This document shows, piece after piece, positions 1 through 9,294 of a DNA stretch of 64,000 bases. The stretch covers positions 62,001-126,000 of the forward strand of contig NZ_JACYUG010000003.1 in NCBI RefSeq assembly GCF_014841615.1. Reading direction: 5' to 3'. This DNA is from Sphingomonas sp. CFBP 8760. GTDB taxonomy: Bacteria > Pseudomonadota > Alphaproteobacteria > Sphingomonadales > Sphingomonadaceae. Both the position numbers and the translations under genes were made by a program. Under the pieces are notes generated by a model. The model did not search any database. It had not been told where the DNA came from and saw only the letters and a list, made by a program, of their open reading frames with translations. Position 1 is the stretch's first letter. The number at the start of each line of letters is the position of its first letter.

Positions 1-846
1 GATTCGGGGCATATCGGCGGCGCCGCGCTCGACGTGTTCGTCGAGGAGCCGGCCAAGGCATCGCCGCTGTTCGGCACCCCCAATTTCGTCTCCACCCCGC
101 ATCTGGGCGCGTCGACCACCGAGGCGCAGGTCAATGTGGCGATCCAGGTCGCTGAGCAGATGGCCGATTTCCTCGTGTCGGGCGGCGTCACCAACGCGCT
201 GAACATGCCGAGCCTGTCGGCGGAGGAAGCCCCCAAGCTGAAGCCGTACATGGCGCTGGCCGAAAAGCTGGGCGCGCTGGTCGGCCAGTTGACCACGGGC
301 GCGATCACCCGGCTGTCGGTGCATAGCGAGGGCAGCGCCGCCGACCTGAACCAGAAGCCGATCACCAGCGCGGTGCTGGCCGGGTTCCTCGGCACGCAGA
401 CCGCGACGGTCAACATGGTCAACGCGCCGCTGCTGGCGCGCGATCGCGGCATCGAGGTGCGCGAGATCCGGAGCGAGCGCGAGGGCGATTACCACACGCT
501 GGTGCGCGTGTCGGTGAAGACGCAGGACGGCGAACGCTCGGTCGCGGGCACGCTGTTCGGCGATCAGGCGCCGCGGCTGGTCGAACTGTTCGGCGTGAAG
601 ATCGAGGCCGATCTGGCGGGCGCGATGCTCTATGTCGTCAACGAGGATGCGCCGGGCTTCATCGGTCGCCTCGGCACGACGCTGGGCGAGGCGGGCGTGA
701 ACATCGGCACCTTCCATCTCGGCCGCCGTCAGGCGGGTGGCGAGGCGGTGCTGCTGCTGTCGGTCGACGAGCCGGTGACGGCGGACCTGCTGGCGACCGT
801 GAAGGCGCTGCCGGGCGTGAAGACCGCGATGGGGCTGGCGTTCTGA
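1..846 (+). CDS. serA: D-3-phosphoglycerate dehydrogenase, C-terminal part
   Basis: Oxidises 3-phosphoglycerate to 3-phosphohydroxypyruvate, the first step of serine synthesis in the cytoplasm. The window opens inside the gene, so 281 codons remain of a protein normally near 525 residues. The fragment starts near the end of the catalytic core, with ALDVF-EEP and the catalytic His in STPHLGAST (about nt 100-102). It continues through the intervening substrate-binding domain and ends in an ACT domain beginning near VVNEDAPGFIGRLG. That makes it the long, potentially serine-regulated form. The true start lies outside the window. The family call is secure. Confidence 0.97.
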   Translation, partial: DSGHIGGAALDVFVEEPAKASPLFGTPNFVSTPHLGASTTEAQVNVAIQVAEQMADFLVSGGVTNALNMPSLSAEEAPKLKPYMALAEKLGALVGQLTTGAITRLSVHSEGSAADLNQKPITSAVLAGFLGTQTATVNMVNAPLLARDRGIEVREIRSEREGDYHTLVRVSVKTQDGERSVAGTLFGDQAPRLVELFGVKIEADLAGAMLYVVNEDAPGFIGRLGTTLGEAGVNIGTFHLGRRQAGGEAVLLLSVDEPVTADLLATVKALPGVKTAMGLAF

Positions 847-1151
847 GCGACGGCGAAGGGGGGCCGCTGCACAACCGGCTGAAGCTCTGGCTGGCGAACA
901 CCACCGGGCTCGATCACGCGACGCTCCACGTCCATATCGGCATGTTGATATGGATCGTGGGCGTCGCGGTGGCGGGCGATATCGGCGCGATCTGGCCGCT
1001 GGTGGTGGCGATCGTCGCCGAACTGGCGAACGAGACGCTCGACCGGCTGCGCACCGGATCGTGGCGGATCGCCGACACGACGCAGGACATCGTCAATTCG
1101 GTGCTGTGGCCGGTGGTGCTGTTCACGCTGGCGCGGATCGGGGTGATCTGA
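843..1151 (+). CDS. Small membrane protein, function unknown
   Basis: A short integral membrane protein I do not recognise. The segment MLIWIVGVAVAGDIGAIWPL from the ATG at 942 looks like a membrane helix, and a second hydrophobic stretch (LWPVVLFTLARIGVI) ends the protein. Between them is a polar segment with NETLDRLRTGSW. The frame stays open upstream to 843, giving a plausible polar start (LHNRLKLWLANTTGLDHATLHVH) that would use a CTG codon overlapping the serA stop. The conservative start is the ATG at 942 (69 residues). I give the long form because the extension reads as real protein, but the start is uncertain. Confidence 0.6.
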   Translation: MSDGEGGPLHNRLKLWLANTTGLDHATLHVHIGMLIWIVGVAVAGDIGAIWPLVVAIVAELANETLDRLRTGSWRIADTTQDIVNSVLWPVVLFTLARIGVI

Positions 1152-1192
1152 GGGCGGCGATTGACAGGCCCGGCGCGCAGCCGGGGGGAAAC

Positions 1193-1218
1193 GGCGGGGC
1201 GGCGATCGCCGCCCCGCC
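1193..1218. terminator. Perfect 26-bp palindrome between convergent genes
   Basis: Two 13-bp arms (GGCGGGGCGGCGA and its complement) meet without a loop, nine bases past the 3' end of the receptor gene on the minus strand and 41 bases past the plus-strand membrane-protein gene. No T tract follows on either side, so it is a probable bidirectional stem rather than a textbook terminator. Confidence 0.45.
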
Positions 1219-1226
1219 GCACCGGG

Positions 1227-3896
1227 TCAGTACTTCACGCGCAGCCGCGTGTAATAGAATCCGCCGTTGAACCCGAACGGGCCGCCGTTGCGCGGATAGA
1301 CCTGACCGTCGATCGCGCCGCCGGTGATCGGATAGATCGGGATCGTCGCGGTCGGCTTCAGCCGGTCGGGACGCTCGTCGGTGAAGTTCTGCGCACCCAC
1401 CGACAGCGTGAAGTGATCGGCGAAGGTGTAGCTCAGTTCCAGATCGGTGGTGAACTTGCCCCCGAAAACCTGATTCGCCACCCCGTTGGTCTGCCCGTAA
1501 TCCTGCGCGCTGGTGAACGAGCTGTAATAGTTCTCGCGCACGTTGAAGGTCAGATTGTCCAGCGACCAGTTGGCGTTGAACACCACGCGGTGTTTCGGCG
1601 CGAGGTTTTCCGCGTCGATCAGCTGCGCCGGGTTGATGACCCGTGCGTTGAATTCGCCGACCTGGGTGTCGTTGTAGTTATACGCCACCGAGAAGTTGAG
1701 CAGCGCCTCGCTGAGGCGGGTCCGCCAGGTGGCGACCACGTCGACGCCGCGGGTGCGCGTCTTGAAGCCGTTGGTGAAATACTGCACCTGCCCGCCGATG
1801 CCGACCGGCAGCAGCGCCGGCTGTGCCGCCAGATCCGCCGCGCTGACGCTGAACGGCTGGGTGACGCCAATCCGGTTGCGCAGGTCGATCCGGTATCCGT
1901 CGACCGTGATCGTCATCCCGGCAAACGGTTCCAGGATGAGGCCTACCCCGTAATTGGTCGACTTTTCCGGCGTCAGGTCGGTCGCGCCATAATAGCGGGC
2001 GACGGCCGTGTCGGTCGGGAACGTACCGCTCTGGCGGGCAAGGCCCGCGACGAAGGCGGTCGTGACGATCGACACGTTCGACTGGCCCGGCGACGGCGCA
2101 TGGAAACCGGTGCCGACGCTGCCGCGGACCGAGAGGAAATCGGCGAACTTGTAGAGCGCGTTGACCTTGCCCACCCAGGCGTCGCCGAACGTGTTGTAAT
2201 GTTCGTATCGGCCCGCCGCGCCGACGGTCAGCGCCGCGGTCAGATCGGTTTCCAGCCCGACATAGGCGCCATAGGCCTTCTGGCTGAACTTGCCCGCGGT
2301 GGCGGCGCTGGTACCGGCATAGCCGCTGGCCCCGACACCCTGCGCGGCCGTCGTGCCGGAGAAGGTGTAGGTGCCCGGCGCGGTCAGCGTGTAGAGACGC
2401 TGGGCGACGGCATAGGGACCCGTGCCATAGGATTGCAGGTCGCCGGCGGTCTGTTCGTAGGTTTCCTTGCGGAACTCGCCGCCCGCCGAGATCGTCAGCG
2501 GCGCGGCCAGGCCGAGATCGGCCGCATAGGTGAAGTCCGCGTTGAAGTTCACCTCGCGCTGGATCAGGTCGCCAAATTCGAAGCTGGTCTGGGTCGCGGG
2601 GCCGTAGGAGAAGTTGGCGGAGTTATACATCGACAGCGAGATCTTGCTGCGCGCCAGCGTGCCCGACAGGTCGTAGGTGAAGTCGCCCGCGGTGCCCTTG
2701 TAACCCAGCACGCCGTAGAGTTCCTCGGTCCTTCCCACGAAGCGCGGGGTGAAGCCAGCCGGGTAGAGCGTGGCGAAGCGGAACGTGTTGGCGTCGCGCA
2801 CGAACCCGCCGGTCGGGCAGGTGGCGTTGCCCGCCGGGCAGGGGGTCAGGAAGAAGGTGTTGTTGTAGACCGCGTTGGCGTTCTGCGGACGCACCACGCC
2901 GTTGGTGTCGACGGCGGTGCTGGACACGGACGGACGATACTGGAAGCTCTGGTCGCCCTTGCTCTTCGCGAAGTTGCCGAAGGCGTAGATCTTGCTGTTG
3001 TCGCTGACGTTGATCGCCGCGTTGACCACCGACTTGAAGCCGTGTGACGGCGAACTGCCCCAGAACTGCACCGGTCCCGGCGCGTTCGGCAGTTGCGACG
3101 CCAGCGCGGGGAAGTTGCTCGCGAAATTGGCGGCCGCCGGCCGCGTGACGCCGCGGCTGGTCTGCCCCTCGTCAACATATTCGCCGGTGACGTTGATGAA
3201 GCCCCACGCACCCTTCAGTCCGGCATTGGCCGCGATCTGATAGCTTTCGCCGTCGCCGTCATAATATTGCCCGGTGCGGCCGACGATCTCGATGCCCTGA
3301 TCCTGCCGCAGCCCGTAATTGAGCACGCCGGCGATCGCATCCGATCCATATTGCGCGGTCGCGCCCTCGCGCAGCACCTGCAGGCTGCCGATGGCGAGCG
3401 ACGGGATCGCGGAGATGTCGGGACCCTGCGCGCCACGGCCCAGCCCGGTGTCGCTGCCCCCATAGACCTGCACCAGCGCCGACCGGTTGTACCGTTTGCC
3501 GTTGACCATCACCAGCACCTGGTCGCCCGACAGGCCGCGCAGCGACGGCGAGCGGACGAAGGTGGAGGCGTCGGAAATCGTGTTCTGGCCGGCATAGAAG
3601 GACGGGACGATGTTCTTCAGCTGGTCGATCATGTTGGCGGCGGGCTGCGCGGTCAGTTCGGCGGCGCTGATGACGTCGACCGGCGACGCCGAATTGGTCA
3701 GCGTGCGATCGGTGCGGCGGGTGCCGAGCACGACGATGTCGCTGGCCGGTTCTGCCGAAGCGGCGGCATCCTGCGGCGATTCCACCGGCGCGGTCGGCGC
3801 GGCGGGCGCCGATCCGGTTTGGCCGGCGGCAAGCGCGGGTGCCCCCACAAGGAACGCGAACGCCATTGCAACAGTCGAACTCGTGTGTCTGATCAT
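1227..3896 (-). CDS. TonB-dependent outer membrane receptor
   Basis: An 889-residue outer-membrane transporter for energised uptake of an unknown ligand. It has a signal peptide (cleavage near AAGQTG), a proline/alanine-rich linker, then a plug domain starting near DIVVLGTRR. The plug includes the characteristic segments LRGLSGDQVLVMVNGKR and LREGATAQYGSDAIAGVLNYGL, and is followed by a 22-strand-type barrel ending in an aromatic residue (RLRVKY). The start fits: AAGGGA lies about eight bases upstream of the ATG at 3896. It stands alone, with a 726-bp upstream region that holds a strong dyad (4109-4149). Specificity cannot be read from the sequence. Confidence 0.93.
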   Translation of the reverse strand: MIRHTSSTVAMAFAFLVGAPALAAGQTGSAPAAPTAPVESPQDAAASAEPASDIVVLGTRRTDRTLTNSASPVDVISAAELTAQPAANMIDQLKNIVPSFYAGQNTISDASTFVRSPSLRGLSGDQVLVMVNGKRYNRSALVQVYGGSDTGLGRGAQGPDISAIPSLAIGSLQVLREGATAQYGSDAIAGVLNYGLRQDQGIEIVGRTGQYYDGDGESYQIAANAGLKGAWGFINVTGEYVDEGQTSRGVTRPAAANFASNFPALASQLPNAPGPVQFWGSSPSHGFKSVVNAAINVSDNSKIYAFGNFAKSKGDQSFQYRPSVSSTAVDTNGVVRPQNANAVYNNTFFLTPCPAGNATCPTGGFVRDANTFRFATLYPAGFTPRFVGRTEELYGVLGYKGTAGDFTYDLSGTLARSKISLSMYNSANFSYGPATQTSFEFGDLIQREVNFNADFTYAADLGLAAPLTISAGGEFRKETYEQTAGDLQSYGTGPYAVAQRLYTLTAPGTYTFSGTTAAQGVGASGYAGTSAATAGKFSQKAYGAYVGLETDLTAALTVGAAGRYEHYNTFGDAWVGKVNALYKFADFLSVRGSVGTGFHAPSPGQSNVSIVTTAFVAGLARQSGTFPTDTAVARYYGATDLTPEKSTNYGVGLILEPFAGMTITVDGYRIDLRNRIGVTQPFSVSAADLAAQPALLPVGIGGQVQYFTNGFKTRTRGVDVVATWRTRLSEALLNFSVAYNYNDTQVGEFNARVINPAQLIDAENLAPKHRVVFNANWSLDNLTFNVRENYYSSFTSAQDYGQTNGVANQVFGGKFTTDLELSYTFADHFTLSVGAQNFTDERPDRLKPTATIPIYPITGGAIDGQVYPRNGGPFGFNGGFYYTRLRVKY

Positions 3897-4622
3897 CTGA
3901 GGTCCCTTGTGACAGTGACTCCCAGGCTCCTGCCCCCGACGTGTTTATTGCCCGGCCGACGACCATTGTCGTCGCGCCTGATCTGTTGTTTGGCCATCCT
4001 GCAAATGTGCCGACGTCGTTCGATCGCATCGTGCTGCGTCTTTAATGGCCAGTTGTATTTCGCGGACGCAAGTAAATTGTGAAATGTATGTGACGATCGG
4101 AATCCAAGCGACAATTTGGTCACAGGTAACCGGTGACCGTCTATTGTCGGACAAAATTTACAGCTATCTTGGGGCAAGTGACGCGGTGAACTTGGTTTTT
4201 CGTCGAAATGCTGGCGTCACGCCGTGACGTGTCGGACAACGTGCTGATCCATGGAGGTTTTTTCGGGCTGAATTGCCGGGGACCCGCATGATCGCCGTTT
4301 TCCGGTTTGACGATCCGTGCTGGCGACGCGGCTGGCATCGACGGTGCCGACTTTACCGCGCGGTCCGGCGCGGTGTGGCCACCCGCCGTGATACGACCGC
4401 CGACTCCGGGATCGGCTTCGTCACGCTCGCCCGGGCATGGCGGCAGCGGCCCTTCGGCCACATGGCCCGAGCGGTCAGGGGAAATCTATCGCGCCGCGGT
4501 ATCGGCGCAGCAGCCGGTGCGACCGCCAAACCATCGAACGGCCCCGCCAGGCGAGCGGTGGCGGGATCACGCGGCGAACGGGTGTCCGTTTCGCGGCGGC
4601 GATACCCGCCGTTCCGTCGATC
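3897..4622. other. Long intergenic region upstream of the receptor gene
   Basis: A 726-bp gap between two minus-strand genes. I find no convincing gene: the open frames here lack recognisable protein features. About 3990-4250 is visibly richer in A+T than the neighbourhood and contains the dyad at 4109-4149. 4260-4620 is G+C-rich and featureless to me. It presumably contains the receptor promoter. Confidence 0.6.
4109..4149. promoter_or_regulatory. Two-tier dyad, candidate operator
   Basis: The core at 4118-4138 is GGTCAC-N9-GTGACC, and its centre GGTAACC is itself symmetric, so the 21-bp core has only one mismatched pair around an odd centre. It is flanked by outer arms CGACAAT (4109-4115) and ATTGTCG (4143-4149). 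It lies about 215-255 bp upstream of the receptor start at 3896. It could be an operator for a dimeric or tetrameric regulator, or an RNA hairpin. Confidence 0.5.
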
Positions 4623-5444
4623 CTACAGCCGTCCGAACGCCGCTTCGAAGCCCGCACGGTCGCCGCTGGCCAGCAGGCGGGCCTGTTCGAGCCAGCGGTC
4701 GCGGGCCATGCGGCCGGTGAAGGGGCCGAGCTGCGCGTCGAGCGAGGCGGCTTCGGCGGGGGACAGGGAGGCGAGCTGGCCGACGGTGGTGATGCCGAGC
4801 GCGGCGAGGCGGGCTTCCAGCTTGGGGCCGAGGCCCTTCAGCATCGTCACCGGCGTATCGGCGGGATCGGTCGCGGGCGCCTGAACCGGTTCGGGGCGCA
4901 CCGGCTCGGGCGCAACCGGTTCGGGCCGGGCTGGCATTTCGATCGGGGTGAGGCCGACGGGTGCCGGGTCCGTCGCGGCGACGGTGGCGGGGCTGGCGTC
5001 GAACGGCGCGGCGGCGGCGATCGGCTCGTCGGCCAGCGGGGCCGGTTCGGGCGGGGTCGGCTCTGGCGCCGTGCGTTCGACCGGCGGCGGGGTCACCGGC
5101 GCCGGCATGGCGGGGACGGGCGCTGGCGCGGGAGCGACCGGTACGGGCGCGGGCGGCGGGGGTGGCGGCGCGATCGCGGCAGGTTCGGATGCCGGCCTCG
5201 CGGCTTCCTCGATCGTCGGCACGCCGGCGTCGCGGGCGTTGCTTTCGACCTTGCGCTCGGCATGGCGGCGGGCGGCGGCGCGGCGCATCCCGACGATGAT
5301 GATCGCGATCGCGGCGATCGCCACCAGCGCCATCAGCACGAGATGGATCGTGGTGATCGCGCCGACGCCGTCGGGGAGCAGGCTGGCGCCGGATTGCCCG
5401 GTCGTCGAGCCGGTCGTCGAGGATGTCGCGCTGGTATCGTTCAT
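4623..5444 (-). CDS. Membrane-anchored helix-hairpin-helix protein
   Basis: A 273-residue protein of unknown role. Residues about 28-52 form one membrane helix followed by a basic stretch (RRAAARRHAERK). Residues about 80-190 are a proline/alanine-rich linker. The last roughly 75 residues are a compact domain starting LKGLGPKLEARLAALGITTV, the helix-hairpin-helix fold seen in proteins annotated as predicted 5' nuclease or ribosomal-protein-L21-like HHH domains. This predicts a DNA- or RNA-binding domain held at the inner face of the membrane on a flexible tether. It lies 39 bases after purD on the same strand and may be co-transcribed. No catalytic residues can be assigned. Confidence 0.75.
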   Translation of the reverse strand: MNDTSATSSTTGSTTGQSGASLLPDGVGAITTIHLVLMALVAIAAIAIIIVGMRRAAARRHAERKVESNARDAGVPTIEEAARPASEPAAIAPPPPPPAPVPVAPAPAPVPAMPAPVTPPPVERTAPEPTPPEPAPLADEPIAAAAPFDASPATVAATDPAPVGLTPIEMPARPEPVAPEPVRPEPVQAPATDPADTPVTMLKGLGPKLEARLAALGITTVGQLASLSPAEAASLDAQLGPFTGRMARDRWLEQARLLASGDRAGFEAAFGRL

Positions 5445-5483
5445 GCGGCCGTTCCTAACGGGGACAGGGGCGGGCGGCGAGTA

Positions 5484-6758
5484 TTAATCGGGTGTCGCCT
5501 CCCGCGCCACCTCGCGCCAGCCAATGTCGCGGCGGCAGAATCCGTCGGGGAAATCGAGCGCGTCGACCGCGCGGTACGCCGCCGCCTGCGCCGCCGCGAC
5601 GCCGTCGCCCAGCGCCGTCACCGCCAGCACCCGGCCGCCCGCCGCGACCAGCGCGTGGCCTTGCGTCCGCGTGCCGGCGTGGAACACGGTCGCGCCGGTC
5701 GCTTCCGCCGCCGCGATCCCGCCGATCGCGCCACCGGCGGCAGGCGTGCCGGGATAGCCGCGCGCGGCCATCACCACCGTCAGCGCCGCCTGCGACGAAA
5801 AGGCGGGGGCGGGCACCTCGTGCAGCCGACCGGTGGCGGTGGCGAGCATCAGCTGCGCCAGATCGCCCTCGTAGCGCAGCATCAGCACCTGCGTTTCCGG
5901 GTCGCCGAACCGGGCATTGTATTCGATCAGCTTCGGCCCCTGCGCGGTCAGCATCAGGCCGGCATAGAGGACGCCGACGAAGGGCATCCCCTCGTCGCGC
6001 ATCGCATCCACGGTGGGGCGGACGATCGTGTCGATCGCCTGTTGCTCCAGATCGGGGGTCAGGATGCGCGCCGGACTGTACGCGCCCATGCCGCCGGTGT
6101 TGGGGCCGGTATCCCCTTCGCCGACGCGTTTGTGATCCTGCGCGGTGCCGAAGGGGACGAGGGTGGTACCGTCGGTCAGGACGAACAGGCTGACCTCCTC
6201 GCCACCCAGGAATTCCTCGATCACCGCCTCGCCGCCCGGTTGCGCGAACAGCGCGTCGATCGCGGCCATCGCCTCGTCACGGGTCATCGCCACCGTCACG
6301 CCCTTGCCGGCGGCGAGGCCGTCCGCCTTGATGACGACGGGCAGGCCGAAGGTGCCGGCCAGCGCGGCGATCGCGGTGTCGCGGTCGGTGACGCGGCGGT
6401 AGCCGGCGGTGGGGATGCCGGCGCGCGCGCACAGATCCTTGGTGAAGCCCTTCGATCCTTCCAGCTGCGCCGCCGCCCGGCCGGGGCCGAACACGGGGAC
6501 GCCGGCGGCGCGGAGGGTGTCGGCGAGGCCATCGACCAGCGGCGCCTCCGGCCCGATCACGACCAGCCCGATCGCGTTGGCGGCGCAGAACGCCGTCACG
6601 GCGCCGTGATCCGTCGCATCCAGCGGCAGGCACGTCGCATGGGCGGCGATGCCGGGGTTGCCGGGCGCCGCGAACAGCGTATCGAGGGAGGGCGATCGCG
6701 CCAGTTTCCACGCCAGCGCGTGTTCGCGGCCCCCCGAGCCCAGCAGCAGGACGTTCAT
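5484..6758 (-). CDS. purD: Phosphoribosylamine-glycine ligase
   Basis: Joins 5-phosphoribosylamine to glycine with ATP, an early step of purine synthesis. It has 424 residues, the usual length. It begins [17 protein letters not shown], the diagnostic PurD N terminus, followed by the ATP-grasp domain ([27 protein letters not shown]) and a C-terminal domain. The frame is open for 53 codons upstream, but that stretch lies inside xseA on the other strand and does not look like PurD, so I start at the ATG of 6758-6756. This start codon shares two bases with the divergent xseA ATG. Confidence 0.97.
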   Translation of the reverse strand: MNVLLLGSGGREHALAWKLARSPSLDTLFAAPGNPGIAAHATCLPLDATDHGAVTAFCAANAIGLVVIGPEAPLVDGLADTLRAAGVPVFGPGRAAAQLEGSKGFTKDLCARAGIPTAGYRRVTDRDTAIAALAGTFGLPVVIKADGLAAGKGVTVAMTRDEAMAAIDALFAQPGGEAVIEEFLGGEEVSLFVLTDGTTLVPFGTAQDHKRVGEGDTGPNTGGMGAYSPARILTPDLEQQAIDTIVRPTVDAMRDEGMPFVGVLYAGLMLTAQGPKLIEYNARFGDPETQVLMLRYEGDLAQLMLATATGRLHEVPAPAFSSQAALTVVMAARGYPGTPAAGGAIGGIAAAEATGATVFHAGTRTQGHALVAAGGRVLAVTALGDGVAAAQAAAYRAVDALDFPDGFCRRDIGWREVAREATPD

Positions 6759-8142
6759 GCCCGATCCCTTTTCCGATGAAGTCCGGCTCGTAGCCGAGCC
6801 GGTGCCCGGCGACAACGCACTCGCGCTGTCGGTCGGCGAACTGTCGTCGAAGCTGAAGCGGATGGTGGAGGGCGAGTTCGGCCATGTCCGCCTGCGCGGC
6901 GAGATTTCGGGGTACAAGCGCGCGACCTCCGGCCATGTCTATATGAGCCTGAAGGACGATGCCGCCGTGATCGACGGGGTGATGTGGAAGGGATCGGCCG
7001 CCGCGCTGCCCTTCGCGCCACAGGACGGGATCGAGGTAATCGCGACCGGCAAGCTGACCATCTATCCCGGCCGCTCCAAATACCAGATCGTGATCGAGCG
7101 GATGGAACTGGCCGGGGCCGGCGCGCTGATGGCGCTGCTGGAGAAGCTGCGCGCGACGCTGGCGGGGGAAGGGCTGTTCGACGGCGCGCGGAAGAAACCG
7201 CTGCCGTTCCTGCCGCGCGTGATCGGCGTCGTCACCTCGCCCACCGGCGCGGTGATCCGCGACATCCTGCACCGGCTGGAGGATCGCTGCCCGACCCATG
7301 TCGTCGTCTGGCCGGTGAAGGTGCAGGGCGAGGGCGCGGCGGCCGAGATCGCCGCCGCCGTGCGCGGGTTCGACGCGCTGGCGCCCGGCGGCCCGGTGCC
7401 GCGCCCCGATCTGGTGATCGTGGCGCGCGGCGGCGGCTCGATCGAGGATCTGTGGGCGTTCAACGAGGAGGCGGTGGTGCGCGCGGTGGCGGGCTGTTCG
7501 ATCCCGATCATCTCCGCGGTGGGGCACGAGACCGACACGACGCTGTGCGACCATGCCGCCGACCTGCGCGCGCCGACCCCCACCGCGGCGGCCGAGATCG
7601 CGGTGCCGGTGCTGGCCGACCTGCGGCTGACCATCGCCTCGCACGGCACCCGTACCGAACGCTGCGCGCGCCGCTATGTCGAGCGGGGGCGCGAGCGGCT
7701 GGACGCGCTGGCGCGGCTGTTGCCGAAGCGCGACGCGTTGCTCGGGCCGCAGCGGCAGCGCGCGGACGATGCCGGCGCGCGGCTGGACCGGGGGCTGGAA
7801 CGCCGCGTGACGCGGGCGCGCAGCGATCTGGGTCAGGCGGCCGGGGCGCTGCGCCCGGCGGTGCTGGTGCGGCAGGCGGAGTGGGCGCGCGACCGGCTGG
7901 ACGCGACGTGGCGGCTGGTCCAGTCGCTCAACCCCGATCGTATCCTGGAGCGCGGCTATGCCCGCATCACTGCGCGGGCCGGCGGCGAGACGCTGTCCAG
8001 CGCGGCGGCGGTGCGGCGCGCGGGGGCGGTGTCGCTGCGCTTCCGCGACGGGACCGTCGATGCCCGGATCGATACGCGGGTTGAGCGCGCGGGCGGCAAA
8101 ACCTATGTCGCGACCACGCCCGACCAGCAGACATTGCTGTGA
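6757..8142 (+). CDS. xseA: Exodeoxyribonuclease VII large subunit
   Basis: Catalytic subunit of exonuclease VII, which degrades single-stranded DNA with XseB. The small subunit is not in this window. It has 461 residues. An N-terminal OB-fold (residues about 20-115, [14 protein letters not shown]) is followed by the catalytic domain with [25 protein letters not shown] and [13 protein letters not shown], then a long helical region and C-terminal [11 protein letters not shown]. The ATG at 6757 gives [10 protein letters not shown]; upstream codons fall inside purD and were discarded. It is divergent from purD with no intergenic space, so each promoter must lie within the other gene. It probably heads an operon with the next two genes. 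Confidence 0.96.
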   Translation: MPDPFSDEVRLVAEPVPGDNALALSVGELSSKLKRMVEGEFGHVRLRGEISGYKRATSGHVYMSLKDDAAVIDGVMWKGSAAALPFAPQDGIEVIATGKLTIYPGRSKYQIVIERMELAGAGALMALLEKLRATLAGEGLFDGARKKPLPFLPRVIGVVTSPTGAVIRDILHRLEDRCPTHVVVWPVKVQGEGAAAEIAAAVRGFDALAPGGPVPRPDLVIVARGGGSIEDLWAFNEEAVVRAVAGCSIPIISAVGHETDTTLCDHAADLRAPTPTAAAEIAVPVLADLRLTIASHGTRTERCARRYVERGRERLDALARLLPKRDALLGPQRQRADDAGARLDRGLERRVTRARSDLGQAAGALRPAVLVRQAEWARDRLDATWRLVQSLNPDRILERGYARITARAGGETLSSAAAVRRAGAVSLRFRDGTVDARIDTRVERAGGKTYVATTPDQQTLL

Positions 8143-8170
8143 GGCGCCATCTTTCGCGAAAGCCGCTGCC

Positions 8171-8371
8171 ATGCTGATGTCCAACACCGATCGCCCCGCC
8201 CGCCTGCACTTCATGGCCAACGGCTTCCGCGTGCTGGCGCCGGGCGACCATGTGCTGTGCGCGGTATCGAAGGCGCGCATCCCGCTCGACGACCTGCGCT
8301 ACTGGAGCGTGGCGCAGCAGGCCGCCTATGCCAGCGCCGCGATCGCCAGCGAAGCGATGGCGCCGCGATGA
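8171..8371 (+). CDS. DUF2093 family protein
   Basis: A 66-residue cytoplasmic protein of the alphaproteobacterial DUF2093 family, function unknown. It matches the family in size and in the core FMANGFRVLAPGDHVLCAVS and IPLDDLRYWSVAQQAAY. Starts at ATG 8171 or 8177 are both possible. It lies 28 bases after xseA, and its TGA overlaps the ATG of the next gene, so the three genes appear translationally linked. This is a recurrent arrangement with xseA in related genomes as I remember them, not checked here. Confidence 0.85.
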   Translation: MLMSNTDRPARLHFMANGFRVLAPGDHVLCAVSKARIPLDDLRYWSVAQQAAYASAAIASEAMAPR

Positions 8372-9264
8372 GGCGCGCGGCGGCGGCACTGGCGGGCGTC
8401 GTCGTGATGGCGGGATGCGTCGGGCCGGGGCCGGGGCCGGTGGCGCAGGCTCCGGTCGGCCACCCCCGCGAACTCCCGCCGCCGCGGCTGGTGCCGGCCG
8501 CCACGCCGCCGCGGATCGAGGGCGCGGCGATTCAGGGCGGGCTGGTCCGCGGCGCCGCGCGGCCGGGCGCGACGCTGATGCTGGATGGCCGGCCGGTGCC
8601 GGTGGCGGCGGATGGCGGCTTCATCCTGGGCTTCGACCGCGATGCCGGCCCGGCGGCGCTGCTGGTCCAGCGCTATCGCGACCCCGCCGGCCACGTGCTG
8701 GCCACCGAAACGATGCTGACGGTGGCACCGCGCGCCTGGCGGATCGAGCGGGTCGACGCCCCCTATCGCGCCGGCAAGACCGACGCCGAATTCGCCGCCG
8801 CCCGCCCCGCCGAACTGGCGCAGATCGTCGCGGCGCGCGCGCTGGCGACCGATGCCGCCGGCTGGCGCCAGCCGCTGCGCTGGCCCGCGACGGGGCGGCA
8901 ATCGGGCTGGTTCGGCGCGCAGCGCGTGTATCAGGGCAAGCCCGGCAGCTATCATGGCGGCGCCGATATCGCGGTGCCAACGGGCACGCCGGTGCTGGCC
9001 CCCGCCGACGGCGTCGTCATCCTCGCCGCCGCCCGCCCCTTCACGCTGGAGGGCAACCTGTTGATGATCGACCATGGATCGGGGCTGAACAGCGCGATCC
9101 TCCACCTGTCGCGCATCGACGTGACCGTCGGCGATCACGTCCGCCAGGGTCAGCCCGTCGCCCGCTCCGGCGCCACCGGCCGCGCCACCGGCCCGCATGT
9201 GCATTGGGGGCTGCAATGGATGGGCGCGAAGCTGGACCCGTTGCTGGTGGCGGGGACGCCGTGA
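8368..9264 (+). CDS. M23 family peptidoglycan endopeptidase, lipoprotein
   Basis: A 298-residue predicted lipoprotein: a short hydrophobic leader ends in a lipobox with Cys17 (VVMAGC). Residues about 45-130 form a beta-rich domain. The C-terminal LytM/M23 domain shows the zinc ligands as H196-x3-D200 (YHGGADIAVP) and HVH at 277-279 (GPHVHWGL). It should cleave peptide cross-bridges in peptidoglycan in the periplasm, or act as an amidase activator if catalysis is lost, though the ligands look intact. The ATG overlaps the DUF2093 stop (ATGA). Confidence 0.92.
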   Translation: MRRAAAALAGVVVMAGCVGPGPGPVAQAPVGHPRELPPPRLVPAATPPRIEGAAIQGGLVRGAARPGATLMLDGRPVPVAADGGFILGFDRDAGPAALLVQRYRDPAGHVLATETMLTVAPRAWRIERVDAPYRAGKTDAEFAAARPAELAQIVAARALATDAAGWRQPLRWPATGRQSGWFGAQRVYQGKPGSYHGGADIAVPTGTPVLAPADGVVILAAARPFTLEGNLLMIDHGSGLNSAILHLSRIDVTVGDHVRQGQPVARSGATGRATGPHVHWGLQWMGAKLDPLLVAGTP

Positions 9265-9267
9265 TCC

Positions 9268-9294
9268 GACCGGCGGCCGGCGATGCTGCCGGTC
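9268..9294. terminator. Stem-loop between convergent genes
   Basis: GACCGGC (9268-9274) and GCCGGTC (9288-9294) can pair across 13 bases, just past the M23 gene and touching the end of the convergent hydroxylase gene (stop at 9293). There is no T tract, so it is a weak, possibly bidirectional terminator. Confidence 0.35.

Noticed and set aside
3093..4082. Plus-strand frames across the first receptor and its upstream region
   Set aside because: Antisense translation without recognisable domains; upstream part lacks ribosome-binding context.
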